A program made the position numbers and the translations under genes. This document shows positions 1-6,918 of a stretch of 64,000 bases of DNA, piece after piece. The notes beneath the pieces were generated by a model, which worked only from the letters and a program-made list of their open reading frames with translations, made no database searches and was not told where the DNA came from. Origin of the DNA: Nocardioides marmoriginsengisoli (lineage in GTDB: Bacteria; Actinomycetota; Actinomycetes; Propionibacteriales; Nocardioidaceae); assembly GCF_003725695.1 (NCBI RefSeq), contig NZ_RJSE01000008.1:329271-393270 (forward strand), in the 5' to 3' direction. The first letter of the stretch is position 1. The number at the start of each line of letters is the position of its first letter.

Positions 1-79
1 CGGTCTGGGCGAGGCCATGGTCGGCATCAACGTCGAAGACATCCCCCAGCCCCACCGCCTCGCCGAACGCGGCTGGTAG
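1..79 (+). CDS. 3' end of an unidentified gene (cut by window edge)
   Basis: The second reading frame is open from the window edge to a TAG at 77-79, giving 25 residues that end in HRLAERGW. The next gene starts 11 nt further on in the same direction, so this is probably the preceding member of an operon with the GlcG-like gene. The visible tail carries no motif I recognise, so no function is given. Codon use is GC-rich like the neighbours. Confidence 0.55.
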   Translation, partial: GLGEAMVGINVEDIPQPHRLAERGW

Positions 80-90
80 CCGGTGATCGC

Positions 91-513
91 ATGCCCGTGA
101 CCCGCGTGATGGTCGGCTTCGCCGACGCGACCAGGATCCTCGACGCCGCGGTGGCCGAGGCCGGTCGCCAGGGGGTCGAGGTCGCGGTGGTGGTCATGGA
201 CCCGGCCGGCCGGACGGTGCTCGCGGGCCGGATGGACGGCTGCTCCCAGCTGTGCCTGGACGCCGCGACCGGCAAGGCGTACACGGCCGCCGGGCTCGGG
301 GTGCCGACGTCGGCCTGGGAGCTGCGGGCCGGTGCGGAGCCCGCGTTCGCCGGCTCGATGAGCGCCGTACCGGGATTCACGGTGCTCGGCGGTGGCGAGC
401 CGATCCTCCTCGACGGGGTGCTGATCGGCGCGGTCGGCGTCAGCGGCGGCACCTCCGAGCAGGACGTGCGGATCGCGGTCGCCGGGCTCGAGGGTCAGGC
501 GGGATCCGCGTAG
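91..513 (+). CDS. GlcG/HbpS-family protein
   Basis: This 140-residue protein has the fold-defining features of the GlcG/HbpS family (formerly DUF336): an N-terminal ADATRILDAAVAEA helix, a central VVVMDPAGRTVLAGRMDG strand-turn-strand, and a glycine-rich LLDGVLIGAVGVSGG segment near the C-terminus. Family members bind haem or cobalamin-type ligands, or sit beside diol, glycolate and alcohol oxidation genes; their catalytic role is often unclear. There is no signal peptide, so it is probably cytoplasmic. The ATG lies 11 nt after the preceding stop, suggesting co-transcription. Its last 19 nt overlap the 3' end of mftR on the other strand. Proximity to the mycofactocin locus fits a role in alcohol oxidation, but that is inference. 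Confidence 0.8.
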   Translation: MPVTRVMVGFADATRILDAAVAEAGRQGVEVAVVVMDPAGRTVLAGRMDGCSQLCLDAATGKAYTAAGLGVPTSAWELRAGAEPAFAGSMSAVPGFTVLGGGEPILLDGVLIGAVGVSGGTSEQDVRIAVAGLEGQAGSA

Positions 514-1088
514 TAGCCGCGGATGGCATCGAGCGCCTCGTCCAGGAACCGGCTGAACGGTGCCGACTCGGACTCCAGCCAGCCTTCGTACGCCGACAAC
601 GAGCTCGCCAGGGTGACGTGGCCGATCGTCCGCGGGAAGAAGTCGTCGGCGGCCAGGTCGTAGCGCTCGGCGACGAACTCGGCGATGATCCGGCGCCACG
701 CGGTGTAGCGCAGCACCGAGTGCGCCTGGAGTGCCGGCGTGGTCAGCAGCAGCCGCATCCGCTGGCGGTGCTGCTCGACGGCCGCATCGTCGACCTGGTT
801 GAACTCCTGGACGGCTGCGTGCACGGCCCGGTACGTCGGCACGTCGGCCGGCATCTGCGCCAGGGTCTCGCGCAGGTGGATCAGGCTGGCGTCGAACTGG
901 CCCCAGGGGATGTCGTTCTTCGAGGGGTAGTAGCGGAACAGCGTCCGCCGGCCGATGCCGACCGCCTCGGCGATGTCGTCGACGGTGGTGCGTTCGAAAC
1001 CCTGCTCCGCGAACAGCGCGAACGCCACCCGCTCGATGGCGGCGTGGTCGGTGGCCGGAGGGCGTCCGGGGGCGAACGAGTTGCTCAT
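495..1088 (-). CDS. mftR: mycofactocin-locus TetR-family regulator MftR
   Basis: A 197-residue TetR-type repressor. The N-terminal helix-turn-helix spans about residues 34-56 (TTVDDIAEAVGIGRRTLFRY), followed by an all-helical ligand domain. The MftR form is recognised from its GRPP start, its length and its position facing mftA. In mycobacteria, MftR is reported to repress the mft genes and to respond to long-chain acyl-CoA. I chose the ATG at 1086-1088 over an upstream GTG at 1125-1127, because that GTG lies inside the palindromic operator. Genes it would control: itself and mftA onward. Confidence 0.9.
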   Translation of the reverse strand: MSNSFAPGRPPATDHAAIERVAFALFAEQGFERTTVDDIAEAVGIGRRTLFRYYPSKNDIPWGQFDASLIHLRETLAQMPADVPTYRAVHAAVQEFNQVDDAAVEQHRQRMRLLLTTPALQAHSVLRYTAWRRIIAEFVAERYDLAADDFFPRTIGHVTLASSLSAYEGWLESESAPFSRFLDEALDAIRGYYADPA

Positions 1089-1118
1089 GTCGAGATGAAA
1101 CCTACTAGGACCCTTGCC

Positions 1119-1139
1119 TATTGGCACTCGGTGCCAATA
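1119..1139. promoter_or_regulatory. probable MftR operator (perfect palindrome)
   Basis: A 9-bp perfect inverted repeat (TATTGGCAC, TCG spacer, GTGCCAATA) lies between the mftR start (1088) and the mftA start (1172). Its size, symmetry and place between a TetR regulator and its divergent target are typical of a TetR-family operator. Binding by MftR is inferred. Confidence 0.75.
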
Positions 1140-1171
1140 ACATGAGGGCTCCTACGACCCAAGGAGAAACG

Positions 1172-1291
1172 ATGAACAACCAGGTGCCCGGAGTCGAGAC
1201 CGAAGCCGTCGTGGAGGCCGCGCCGGTCGCGCTGGCGTCGGAGTCGCTGGTCGAGGAGATCTCGATCGACGGCATGTGCGGCGTCTACTGA
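1172..1291 (+). CDS. mftA: mycofactocin precursor peptide MftA
   Basis: A 39-residue peptide ending in IDGMCGVY, the hallmark C-terminus of MftA. The terminal Val-Tyr pair is the part that the radical SAM enzyme MftC decarboxylates and cross-links, MftE releases, and later enzymes turn into the redox cofactor mycofactocin. The acidic, alanine-rich leader before it serves as the recognition region for MftB. The start is the ATG at 1172-1174, preceded by a strong AAGGAGA ribosome binding site. The gene was too short for standard ORF calling. It is first in a tightly packed operon running to mftF. Confidence 0.97.
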   Translation: MNNQVPGVETEAVVEAAPVALASESLVEEISIDGMCGVY

Positions 1292-1300
1292 GGCCGGACC

Positions 1301-1576
1301 GTGATCGATGAGCCCTGGGCGCTCGCGGGCGGGGTCGAGCTGCGGCCCGAACCCTTCGGCGCGCTGGCCTACAACTTCACCAACCGCCGGCTGACCTTCC
1401 TGAAGAGCACCCGGCTCGTCGACGTCGTCCGGGGGCTCGCCGCGGCGCCCGACGTACGGACCGCGCTCACCCGGGCCGAGGTGCCGGATCGCGAGTGGCC
1501 GACGTACCTCGAGGCCCTCGGCGGCCTCGCCGAGACTCAGATGATCCAGCACAGGAGCACCCGTGACGATTCTTGA
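1301..1576 (+). CDS. mftB: mycofactocin peptide chaperone MftB
   Basis: A 91-residue PqqD-like peptide-binding protein starting at GTG 1301, 9 nt after mftA. The winged-helix PqqD fold is suggested by the GALAYNF and LTFLKSTRLVDVVRGL strand-helix elements. MftB binds the MftA leader and presents it to MftC. Its last 14 nt overlap the start of mftC, so the two are probably translationally coupled and made in matched amounts, in line with their working as a complex. Confidence 0.93.
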   Translation: MIDEPWALAGGVELRPEPFGALAYNFTNRRLTFLKSTRLVDVVRGLAAAPDVRTALTRAEVPDREWPTYLEALGGLAETQMIQHRSTRDDS

Positions 1577-2732
1577 GAACCGCCCCATCACCCTGCTCGA
1601 CCGGCTGGAGCAAGGTCTGAACGCCCCGATCTGCCTGACCTGGGAGCTCACCTACGCCTGCAACCTCTCCTGCGTGCACTGCCTGTCCTCCTCGGGCCGG
1701 CGCGACCCGCGGGAGCTGACCACCGCGCAGTGCGAGGCGGTGATCGACGAGCTGCAGCGGATGCAGGTCTTCTACGTGAACATCGGCGGTGGCGAGCCGA
1801 CCGTGCGGCCGGACTTCTGGCACCTGCTCGAGTACGCGGTGTCCCACCAGGTCGGGGTGAAGTTCTCGACCAACGGCGTCCGGATCACCCCGGAGCGGGC
1901 GCGCTTCCTGGCGAGCACCGACTACGTCGACGTGCAGATCTCGCTCGACGGCGCCACTGCCGAGGTCAACGACGCGGTCCGCGGGCCGGGGTCGTTCGAC
2001 ATGGCGATCAAGGCGCTGCGCAACCTCTCCGAGGCCGGCTTCGCCGACGCCAAGATCTCGGTCGTGGTCACCCGGCACAACGTCGACCAGCTCGACGACT
2101 TCAAGCGGATCGCCGACGAGCACGGTGCGACCCTGCGGATCACCCGGCTCCGGCCGAGCGGACGCGGCGCCGACGTCTGGGACGACCTGCACCCGACCCA
2201 GGCGCAGCAGCGCCAGGTCTACGACTGGCTGCTCCGGGCCGGTGACGGGGTGCTCACCGGCGACTCCTTCTTCCACCTCTCGGCCTTCGGCGAGGCACTG
2301 CCGGGGCTGAACCTCTGCGGCGCCGGCCGGGTGGTCTGCCTGATCGACCCGATCGGCGACGTCTACGCCTGCCCGTTCGCCATCCACGACAACTTCCTGG
2401 CCGGCAACGTTCTCGACGACGGCGGCTTCGCCCAGGTCTGGCGGGAGTCGGCGCTCTTCACCGAGCTGCGCTCGCCGCAGTCCGGCGGCGCCTGCTCGTC
2501 GTGCCAGTTCTTCGACACCTGCCGCGGCGGGTGCATGGCAGCGAAGTTCTTCACCGGCCTGCCGCTCGACGGTCCCGACCCGGAGTGCGTCCAGGGGCAC
2601 GCGGAGCTCGCGCTGGACGGCAACCGGACGGTCCCGGCGCCGAGCCAGGACCACTCGCGCCCGGTCCTGCTCCAGATCAGCCGTCCGCCGAGCAAGGCGT
2701 GCGACGAGAGTCCGGTAGGAGGCCTGCGGTGA
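1563..2732 (+). CDS. mftC: mycofactocin radical SAM maturase MftC
   Basis: A 389-residue radical SAM/SPASM enzyme. The SAM-binding [4Fe-4S] motif CNLSCVHC is at residues 33-40 (CX3CX2C), followed by the GGGEPTVRPDF segment. The C-terminal SPASM region has cysteines in CGAGRVVC, YACPF, CSSCQFFDTCRGGC and the final PECVQGH, which hold auxiliary clusters. MftC oxidatively decarboxylates the C-terminal Tyr of MftA and then forms a C-C bond to the adjacent Val. It starts at a GTG inside the end of mftB and its TGA overlaps the GTG of mftD. Confidence 0.97.
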   Translation: MTILENRPITLLDRLEQGLNAPICLTWELTYACNLSCVHCLSSSGRRDPRELTTAQCEAVIDELQRMQVFYVNIGGGEPTVRPDFWHLLEYAVSHQVGVKFSTNGVRITPERARFLASTDYVDVQISLDGATAEVNDAVRGPGSFDMAIKALRNLSEAGFADAKISVVVTRHNVDQLDDFKRIADEHGATLRITRLRPSGRGADVWDDLHPTQAQQRQVYDWLLRAGDGVLTGDSFFHLSAFGEALPGLNLCGAGRVVCLIDPIGDVYACPFAIHDNFLAGNVLDDGGFAQVWRESALFTELRSPQSGGACSSCQFFDTCRGGCMAAKFFTGLPLDGPDPECVQGHAELALDGNRTVPAPSQDHSRPVLLQISRPPSKACDESPVGGLR

Positions 2733-3910
2733 GCAGGAACGTCTGGTTCGAGACGGTCGCGATCGCGCAGGAGCGCGCCAGGAAGCGACTGCCGCCGTCG
2801 GTGTACGGCGCCCTCCTGGCCGGCTCCGAGCAGGGCGTCTCGTACGCCGACAACCTGAACGCCTTCAGCGAGCTCGGGTTCGCCCCGCACGTCGCCGGAC
2901 TCTCCGCGAAGCGGGACCTGGCGACCACGGTCCTCGGCCAGGAGATCTCGCTGCCGGTGATCATCTCGCCGACCGGCGTCCAGGCCGTGCACCCCGACGG
3001 CGAGGTCGCGGTGGCCCGGGCGGCCGCCGCGCGGGGGACCGCGATCGGTCTGAGCTCGTTCGCCAGCAAGGCGGTCGAGGACGTCGTGGCGGCCAACCCG
3101 GCCACCTTCTTCCAGGTCTACTGGCAGGGCGACCGGGACTCGATCGTGCGCCGGATGGAGCGGGCCCGATCGGCCGGCGCGAAGGGCCTGATCCTGACGC
3201 TCGACTGGTCGTTCTCGCACGGCCGGGACTGGGGGAGCCCCTGGATCCCGGAGAGGATCGATGCCCGCGCGATGCTGCGGTTCGCACCCGAGGGCGTCCG
3301 GCGACCGCGCTGGCTCGCCGGCTGGGTGCGCAGCGGGCACCTGCCCGACCTCAGTACGCCGAACCTGGCGGAGGCCGGGCAGCCGGCGCCGACCTTCTTC
3401 GGCGCGTACGGCGAGTGGATGCAGACCCCGCCGCCGTCCTGGGAGGACATCGCCTGGATGGTCGAGCAGTGGGCCGGACCGTTCATGCTCAAGGGCGTCT
3501 GCCGGGTCGACGACGCCCGCCGTGCCGTCGACGCCGGCGTGACCGCGATCTCGGTCTCGAACCACGGCGGCAACAACCTCGACACCACGCCGGCCCCGAT
3601 CCGGGCGCTGCCCGCGGTCGCCGGAGCGGTCGGCGACCAGATCGAGGTCGTCCTCGACGGCGGCATCCGGCGGGGCAGCGACGTGGTGAAGGCGGTGGCT
3701 CTCGGCGCGCGTGCGGTGATGATCGGCCGGGCCTACCTCTGGGGCCTCGCCGCTGCCGGTCAGACCGGGGTCGAGAACGTCCTCGACGTGCTCCGCGGCG
3801 GGATCGACAGCGCGTTGCTAGGACTGGGTCGGGCCTCGATCCACGACCTGACCCCGGACGACGTCGTCGTACCGGACGGGTTCCTGCGCACCCTGGGCGC
3901 GAAGGAGTAG
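2729..3910 (+). CDS. mftD: mycofactocin biosynthesis FMN oxidase MftD
   Basis: A 393-residue member of the FMN-dependent alpha-hydroxy-acid dehydrogenase family (LldD-like). The active-site SNHGG motif and FMN-phosphate-binding DGGIRRGSDVVKA and GARAVMIGRAYLWG segments are all present. MftD deaminates the AHDP intermediate released by MftE, giving the alpha-keto amide redox centre of premycofactocin. The reading frame is open further upstream, but the GTG at 2729, overlapping the mftC stop by 4 nt, gives the expected N-terminus and length. Confidence 0.95.
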   Translation: MSRNVWFETVAIAQERARKRLPPSVYGALLAGSEQGVSYADNLNAFSELGFAPHVAGLSAKRDLATTVLGQEISLPVIISPTGVQAVHPDGEVAVARAAAARGTAIGLSSFASKAVEDVVAANPATFFQVYWQGDRDSIVRRMERARSAGAKGLILTLDWSFSHGRDWGSPWIPERIDARAMLRFAPEGVRRPRWLAGWVRSGHLPDLSTPNLAEAGQPAPTFFGAYGEWMQTPPPSWEDIAWMVEQWAGPFMLKGVCRVDDARRAVDAGVTAISVSNHGGNNLDTTPAPIRALPAVAGAVGDQIEVVLDGGIRRGSDVVKAVALGARAVMIGRAYLWGLAAAGQTGVENVLDVLRGGIDSALLGLGRASIHDLTPDDVVVPDGFLRTLGAKE

Positions 3911-3914
3911 CCGG

Positions 3915-4607
3915 ATGACGAACCTGCTCGCCGAGTCGAACTGGCCCTCGATCCGGACGCGCCCGGTGGTGCTCGTCCCGCTGGGCTCGACCGAGCAGCA
4001 CGGCCCGCACCTGCCGTTCAGCACCGACACCGTGATCGCCGAGGCGGTGGCCAAGGCGCTCGCGGCCGAGATCGAGGCGGCCGGCGACGGCCCCGTCGTC
4101 CTGGCACCCGCGATCCCGTACGGCGCCAGCGGCGAGCACCAGTCCTTCCCGGGAACGTCGTCGATCGGGCACGAAGCCCTGGAGCTGATCCTGGTGGAGC
4201 TGGTCCGGTCGATGGGGTCGTGGTCGCGCCGGGTGGTGGTCGTCAACGGCCACGGCGGGAACGTGCCCACGCTGCGCACGGTCACCGAGCGGCTGGTCGA
4301 CGAGGGTCACGACGTCGGCTGGGTGTCCTGCGGCACCGTGAACGGCGATGCGCACGCCGGCCACACCGAGACCTCGGTGATGCTGCACCTCGCCCCGTGG
4401 TCGGTCTCGCGGGCGTCGATCGCCGCCGGGAACGTCCGGCCGCTCGCCGAGCTGCTGCCCGACCTGGTCGCGGGCGGGGTGGCGGCGGTCTCGCCCACCG
4501 GCGTCCTCGGCGACCCGACCGCGGCGTCCGCCGAGCAGGGGGCGGTGATCCTGGCCGAGATGGTGGCCCGCGCCCACGACCAGCTGCTGCGCGGAGCGAG
4601 CGCGTGA
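3915..4607 (+). CDS. mftE: mycofactocin peptidase MftE (creatininase family)
   Basis: A 230-residue creatinine-amidohydrolase-fold protein. The metal-binding segments are visible: LGSTEQHGPHLPFSTDT near residues 24-40, YGASGEHQSFPGT, and VVNGHGGNVPTLR. MftE cleaves the modified MftA C-terminus to free the small AHDP intermediate. The ATG is 4 nt after mftD, and the stop codon overlaps the GTG of the following SDR gene, so the whole set is probably one transcript. Confidence 0.95.
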   Translation: MTNLLAESNWPSIRTRPVVLVPLGSTEQHGPHLPFSTDTVIAEAVAKALAAEIEAAGDGPVVLAPAIPYGASGEHQSFPGTSSIGHEALELILVELVRSMGSWSRRVVVVNGHGGNVPTLRTVTERLVDEGHDVGWVSCGTVNGDAHAGHTETSVMLHLAPWSVSRASIAAGNVRPLAELLPDLVAGGVAAVSPTGVLGDPTAASAEQGAVILAEMVARAHDQLLRGASA

Positions 4608-5389
4608 CCCGGGTCGCGCTGGTCACCGGAGCCGCCCGCGGTATCGGCGCCGCCACCGTCGACCTGCTCTGCGAGCAGGGGATGGTCGTGGCCGCGGTGG
4701 ACTGGCCCGGCGGCGAGGCGCCGAGCGGCGTCGAGCACGCACTGGCAACGGCCGCGGACCTCGACCGGGTAGCAGCACGTCATCCCGGACTGGTCCTCCC
4801 GTACCCGGCGGACGTCCGGGACCGGGTTGCCCTGGACCGGGTCGTCGCCGACCTGCTGGAGCGTTACGGCCGGATCGACGTCGCGGTCGCCGCGGCGGCC
4901 GTCATCGTCGGCGGGCTGCCGCTCTGGGAGCACACCCCTGAGCAGGTCGGGTCGGTCCTGGGCGTGGATGCGCTCGGAGTCTGGAACACGGCCTCGGCGG
5001 TGATCCCCGCGATGCTCGCCGGCCCGGACCCGTCCGGGTGCCGGTTCGTCGCGGTCACCTCGCCGGCAGGGGAGGGCGGCCTCTTCGGTCTCGGCGGCTA
5101 CGTGATGGCCAAGCACGCCTGCGTCGGGGTGGTCCGGGCCCTGGCCGCCGACCTCACCGGGACCGGGGTGGTGGCCTGCGGCGTCTCGCCCGGATCGACC
5201 CGGACCGACATGCTCGCCGCGACCGCCGCGCTCTACGACCTCGACGACGTCGAGCCGCTCGCCGACGCCGGCGGCCTGCAACGACTCCTCGAGCCGGTCG
5301 AGGTGGCCCGGGTGATCGCGTTCTGCTGCTCCGCCGCCGGTACGGCGCTCAACGGCAGCATCGTCGCGGCCACCGGCACCGGACCGTGA
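4604..5389 (+). CDS. SDR oxidoreductase of the mycofactocin locus
   Basis: A 261-residue short-chain dehydrogenase. The nucleotide-binding TGAARGIG motif is near the N-terminus, the acidic residue after strand beta-2 is in VDWPGG, and the catalytic YxxxK is in GGYVMAKHACVG with a preceding Ser in VAVTSPAG. The GTG at 4604 overlaps the mftE stop by 4 nt and its own stop overlaps mftF by 4 nt. Lodged between mftE and mftF, it is likely a mycofactocin-associated SDR, of the type that holds tightly bound NAD(P) and passes electrons to mycofactocin. Its substrate cannot be told from the sequence. Confidence 0.88.
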   Translation: MTRVALVTGAARGIGAATVDLLCEQGMVVAAVDWPGGEAPSGVEHALATAADLDRVAARHPGLVLPYPADVRDRVALDRVVADLLERYGRIDVAVAAAAVIVGGLPLWEHTPEQVGSVLGVDALGVWNTASAVIPAMLAGPDPSGCRFVAVTSPAGEGGLFGLGGYVMAKHACVGVVRALAADLTGTGVVACGVSPGSTRTDMLAATAALYDLDDVEPLADAGGLQRLLEPVEVARVIAFCCSAAGTALNGSIVAATGTGP

Positions 5390-6762
5390 CCCTCCCGCCC
5401 GGAACGGTCGTCCGGCTCGCGCCCGACGTGCGGGTCCGGGCCGGTGGCGCTGTGCTGGTGGGCGGCTCGCCGACCCGGGTCACCCGGCTCTCGGCGCGGG
5501 CGCGCTCGCTGGTGCACGACGGCGAGGTCATGGTCGGGTGCGACGAGTCGGCCGCGCTCGCCCGGACGTTGCTCGACGCGGGGACGGTTCTCCCGGTCCG
5601 GGACTCGCTGCCGTCGCCGACGGTCGACCAGGTGACCGTCGTGGTCCCGGTCAAGGACCGGGAGGCCGGCCTCGACCGGTTGCTGGTGGGCTTGGGCGGC
5701 GCGTTCGAGGTGGTCGTCGTGGACGACTGCTCCGGTGACGCGGACGGGATCGCCGGGGTCGTCGTACGGCACGGTGCTCGGGTGATCCGGCTCGACCGGA
5801 ACGTGGGTCCGGCGGCGGCGCGCAACGCCGGGTTGCGCGCCGCGACGACGCCGTACGTGGTCTTCGCGGACTCCGACGTGGTGATCGACGCGACGACCGT
5901 GCTGGAGCTGGTCCGGCACTTCGCGGACCCCCGGGTCGCCGCCGTGGCGCCACGGATCCGCGCCCTCCCCGGCGAGCGGTCCTGGCTGGGCCGCTACGAG
6001 GCGGCGCGGTCCTCGCTCGACCTCGGCGCGAGGTCCGCACTGGTCCGCCCGCTGAGCCGGGTCGGCTGGCTGCCGAGCGCCGTTCTCGCCGTACGACGGG
6101 ACGCCCTGGATGCAGGCTTCGACACCCGGCTCCGGGTCGCCGAGGACGTCGACCTGGTCTGGCGCCTGGACGCCGCCGGCTGGCTGGTCCGGTACGACGC
6201 CGCGCTGACCGCGCACCACGAGCACCTGGTCACCCCGGCCTCCTGGATCGCGAGGAAGGCGTACTACGGGACCGGGGCCACCCCGCTCGCCGCCCGGCAC
6301 GGCGGGCTCGTCGCCCCGGCGGTGCTGAGTCCGTCGGCGGCCGTGGTCGCGGTGGCGGCGCTCGCCCAGCGCCGGTGGTCCGTCCCGGTGCTGGTCACCG
6401 CCTGGCTGACCGGCTTCGTCCGGTTGAACCGCCGGCTCCGGTCGCCGGCGCTGGCGGCCGAGTTGACCGCGGAGGGCGCCCGGGCGACGGGGGCGCAGAC
6501 GAGCGGGTTGCTGCTGCGGCACTGGTGGCCGGCCGCGTTGCTCGGAGCGGTGGTCTCCCGCCGGGTCCGCCGGGCGGTCGTGGTCGCGGGCGTGCTCGAC
6601 GCCGCGATCGAGTACCGCCGCACCGAGGTCGATCTCGACCCGGTGCGGTTCGCCGCCGCCCGCCGTCTGGACGACGTGGCCTACGGGTCCGGCGTCTGGA
6701 TCTCGGCAGTGCGCGGACGGTCGCTCCGGGCGCTTGTTCCCGTGCTTCCCCGGCGGCGCTAG
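5386..6762 (+). CDS. mftF: mycofactocin glycosyltransferase MftF
   Basis: A 458-residue family-2 glycosyltransferase. An N-terminal region of about 85 residues precedes the GT-A domain, which starts at VTVVVPVKDREAGLDRLL and contains VVVDDCSGDAD, a DSD in VFADSDVVID, and the acidic VAEDVDLVW motif. The C-terminal third has hydrophobic helices. MftF attaches beta-1,4-glucose units to premycofactocin. The start is a GTG overlapping the SDR stop by 4 nt. No mftG (GMC-family dehydrogenase) follows, which is unlike mycobacteria. Confidence 0.93.
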   Translation: MTLPPGTVVRLAPDVRVRAGGAVLVGGSPTRVTRLSARARSLVHDGEVMVGCDESAALARTLLDAGTVLPVRDSLPSPTVDQVTVVVPVKDREAGLDRLLVGLGGAFEVVVVDDCSGDADGIAGVVVRHGARVIRLDRNVGPAAARNAGLRAATTPYVVFADSDVVIDATTVLELVRHFADPRVAAVAPRIRALPGERSWLGRYEAARSSLDLGARSALVRPLSRVGWLPSAVLAVRRDALDAGFDTRLRVAEDVDLVWRLDAAGWLVRYDAALTAHHEHLVTPASWIARKAYYGTGATPLAARHGGLVAPAVLSPSAAVVAVAALAQRRWSVPVLVTAWLTGFVRLNRRLRSPALAAELTAEGARATGAQTSGLLLRHWWPAALLGAVVSRRVRRAVVVAGVLDAAIEYRRTEVDLDPVRFAAARRLDDVAYGSGVWISAVRGRSLRALVPVLPRRR

Positions 6763-6803
6763 CGGGGGCTCGATCTGGTGTCCCCAGGACGGGGGGCATT
6801 TCG

Positions 6804-6823
6804 CCGATCAGCCGGCTAATCGG
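6804..6823. terminator. imperfect 20-bp palindrome after the mft operon
   Basis: CCGATCAGCC followed directly by GGCTAATCGG pairs at 9 of 10 positions. It lies 41 nt after the mftF stop and 95 nt before the next start, so it could end the mft transcript or be an operator for the downstream secreted-protein gene. No T-run follows. Confidence 0.4.
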
Positions 6824-6918
6824 ACCAAGGCGGGCAATTCGAGACCCATAGTTTCGCTTGAGGTCGGGCACCAGCCCTGCCTCGCCCGCAATCAGACTTA
6901 CGAGGTGAGGTCATTCCT

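Noticed and set aside
1081-1127. Longer mftR with a GTG start at 1127
   Set aside because: The start would sit inside the palindromic operator, and the added 13 residues are not typical of MftR.
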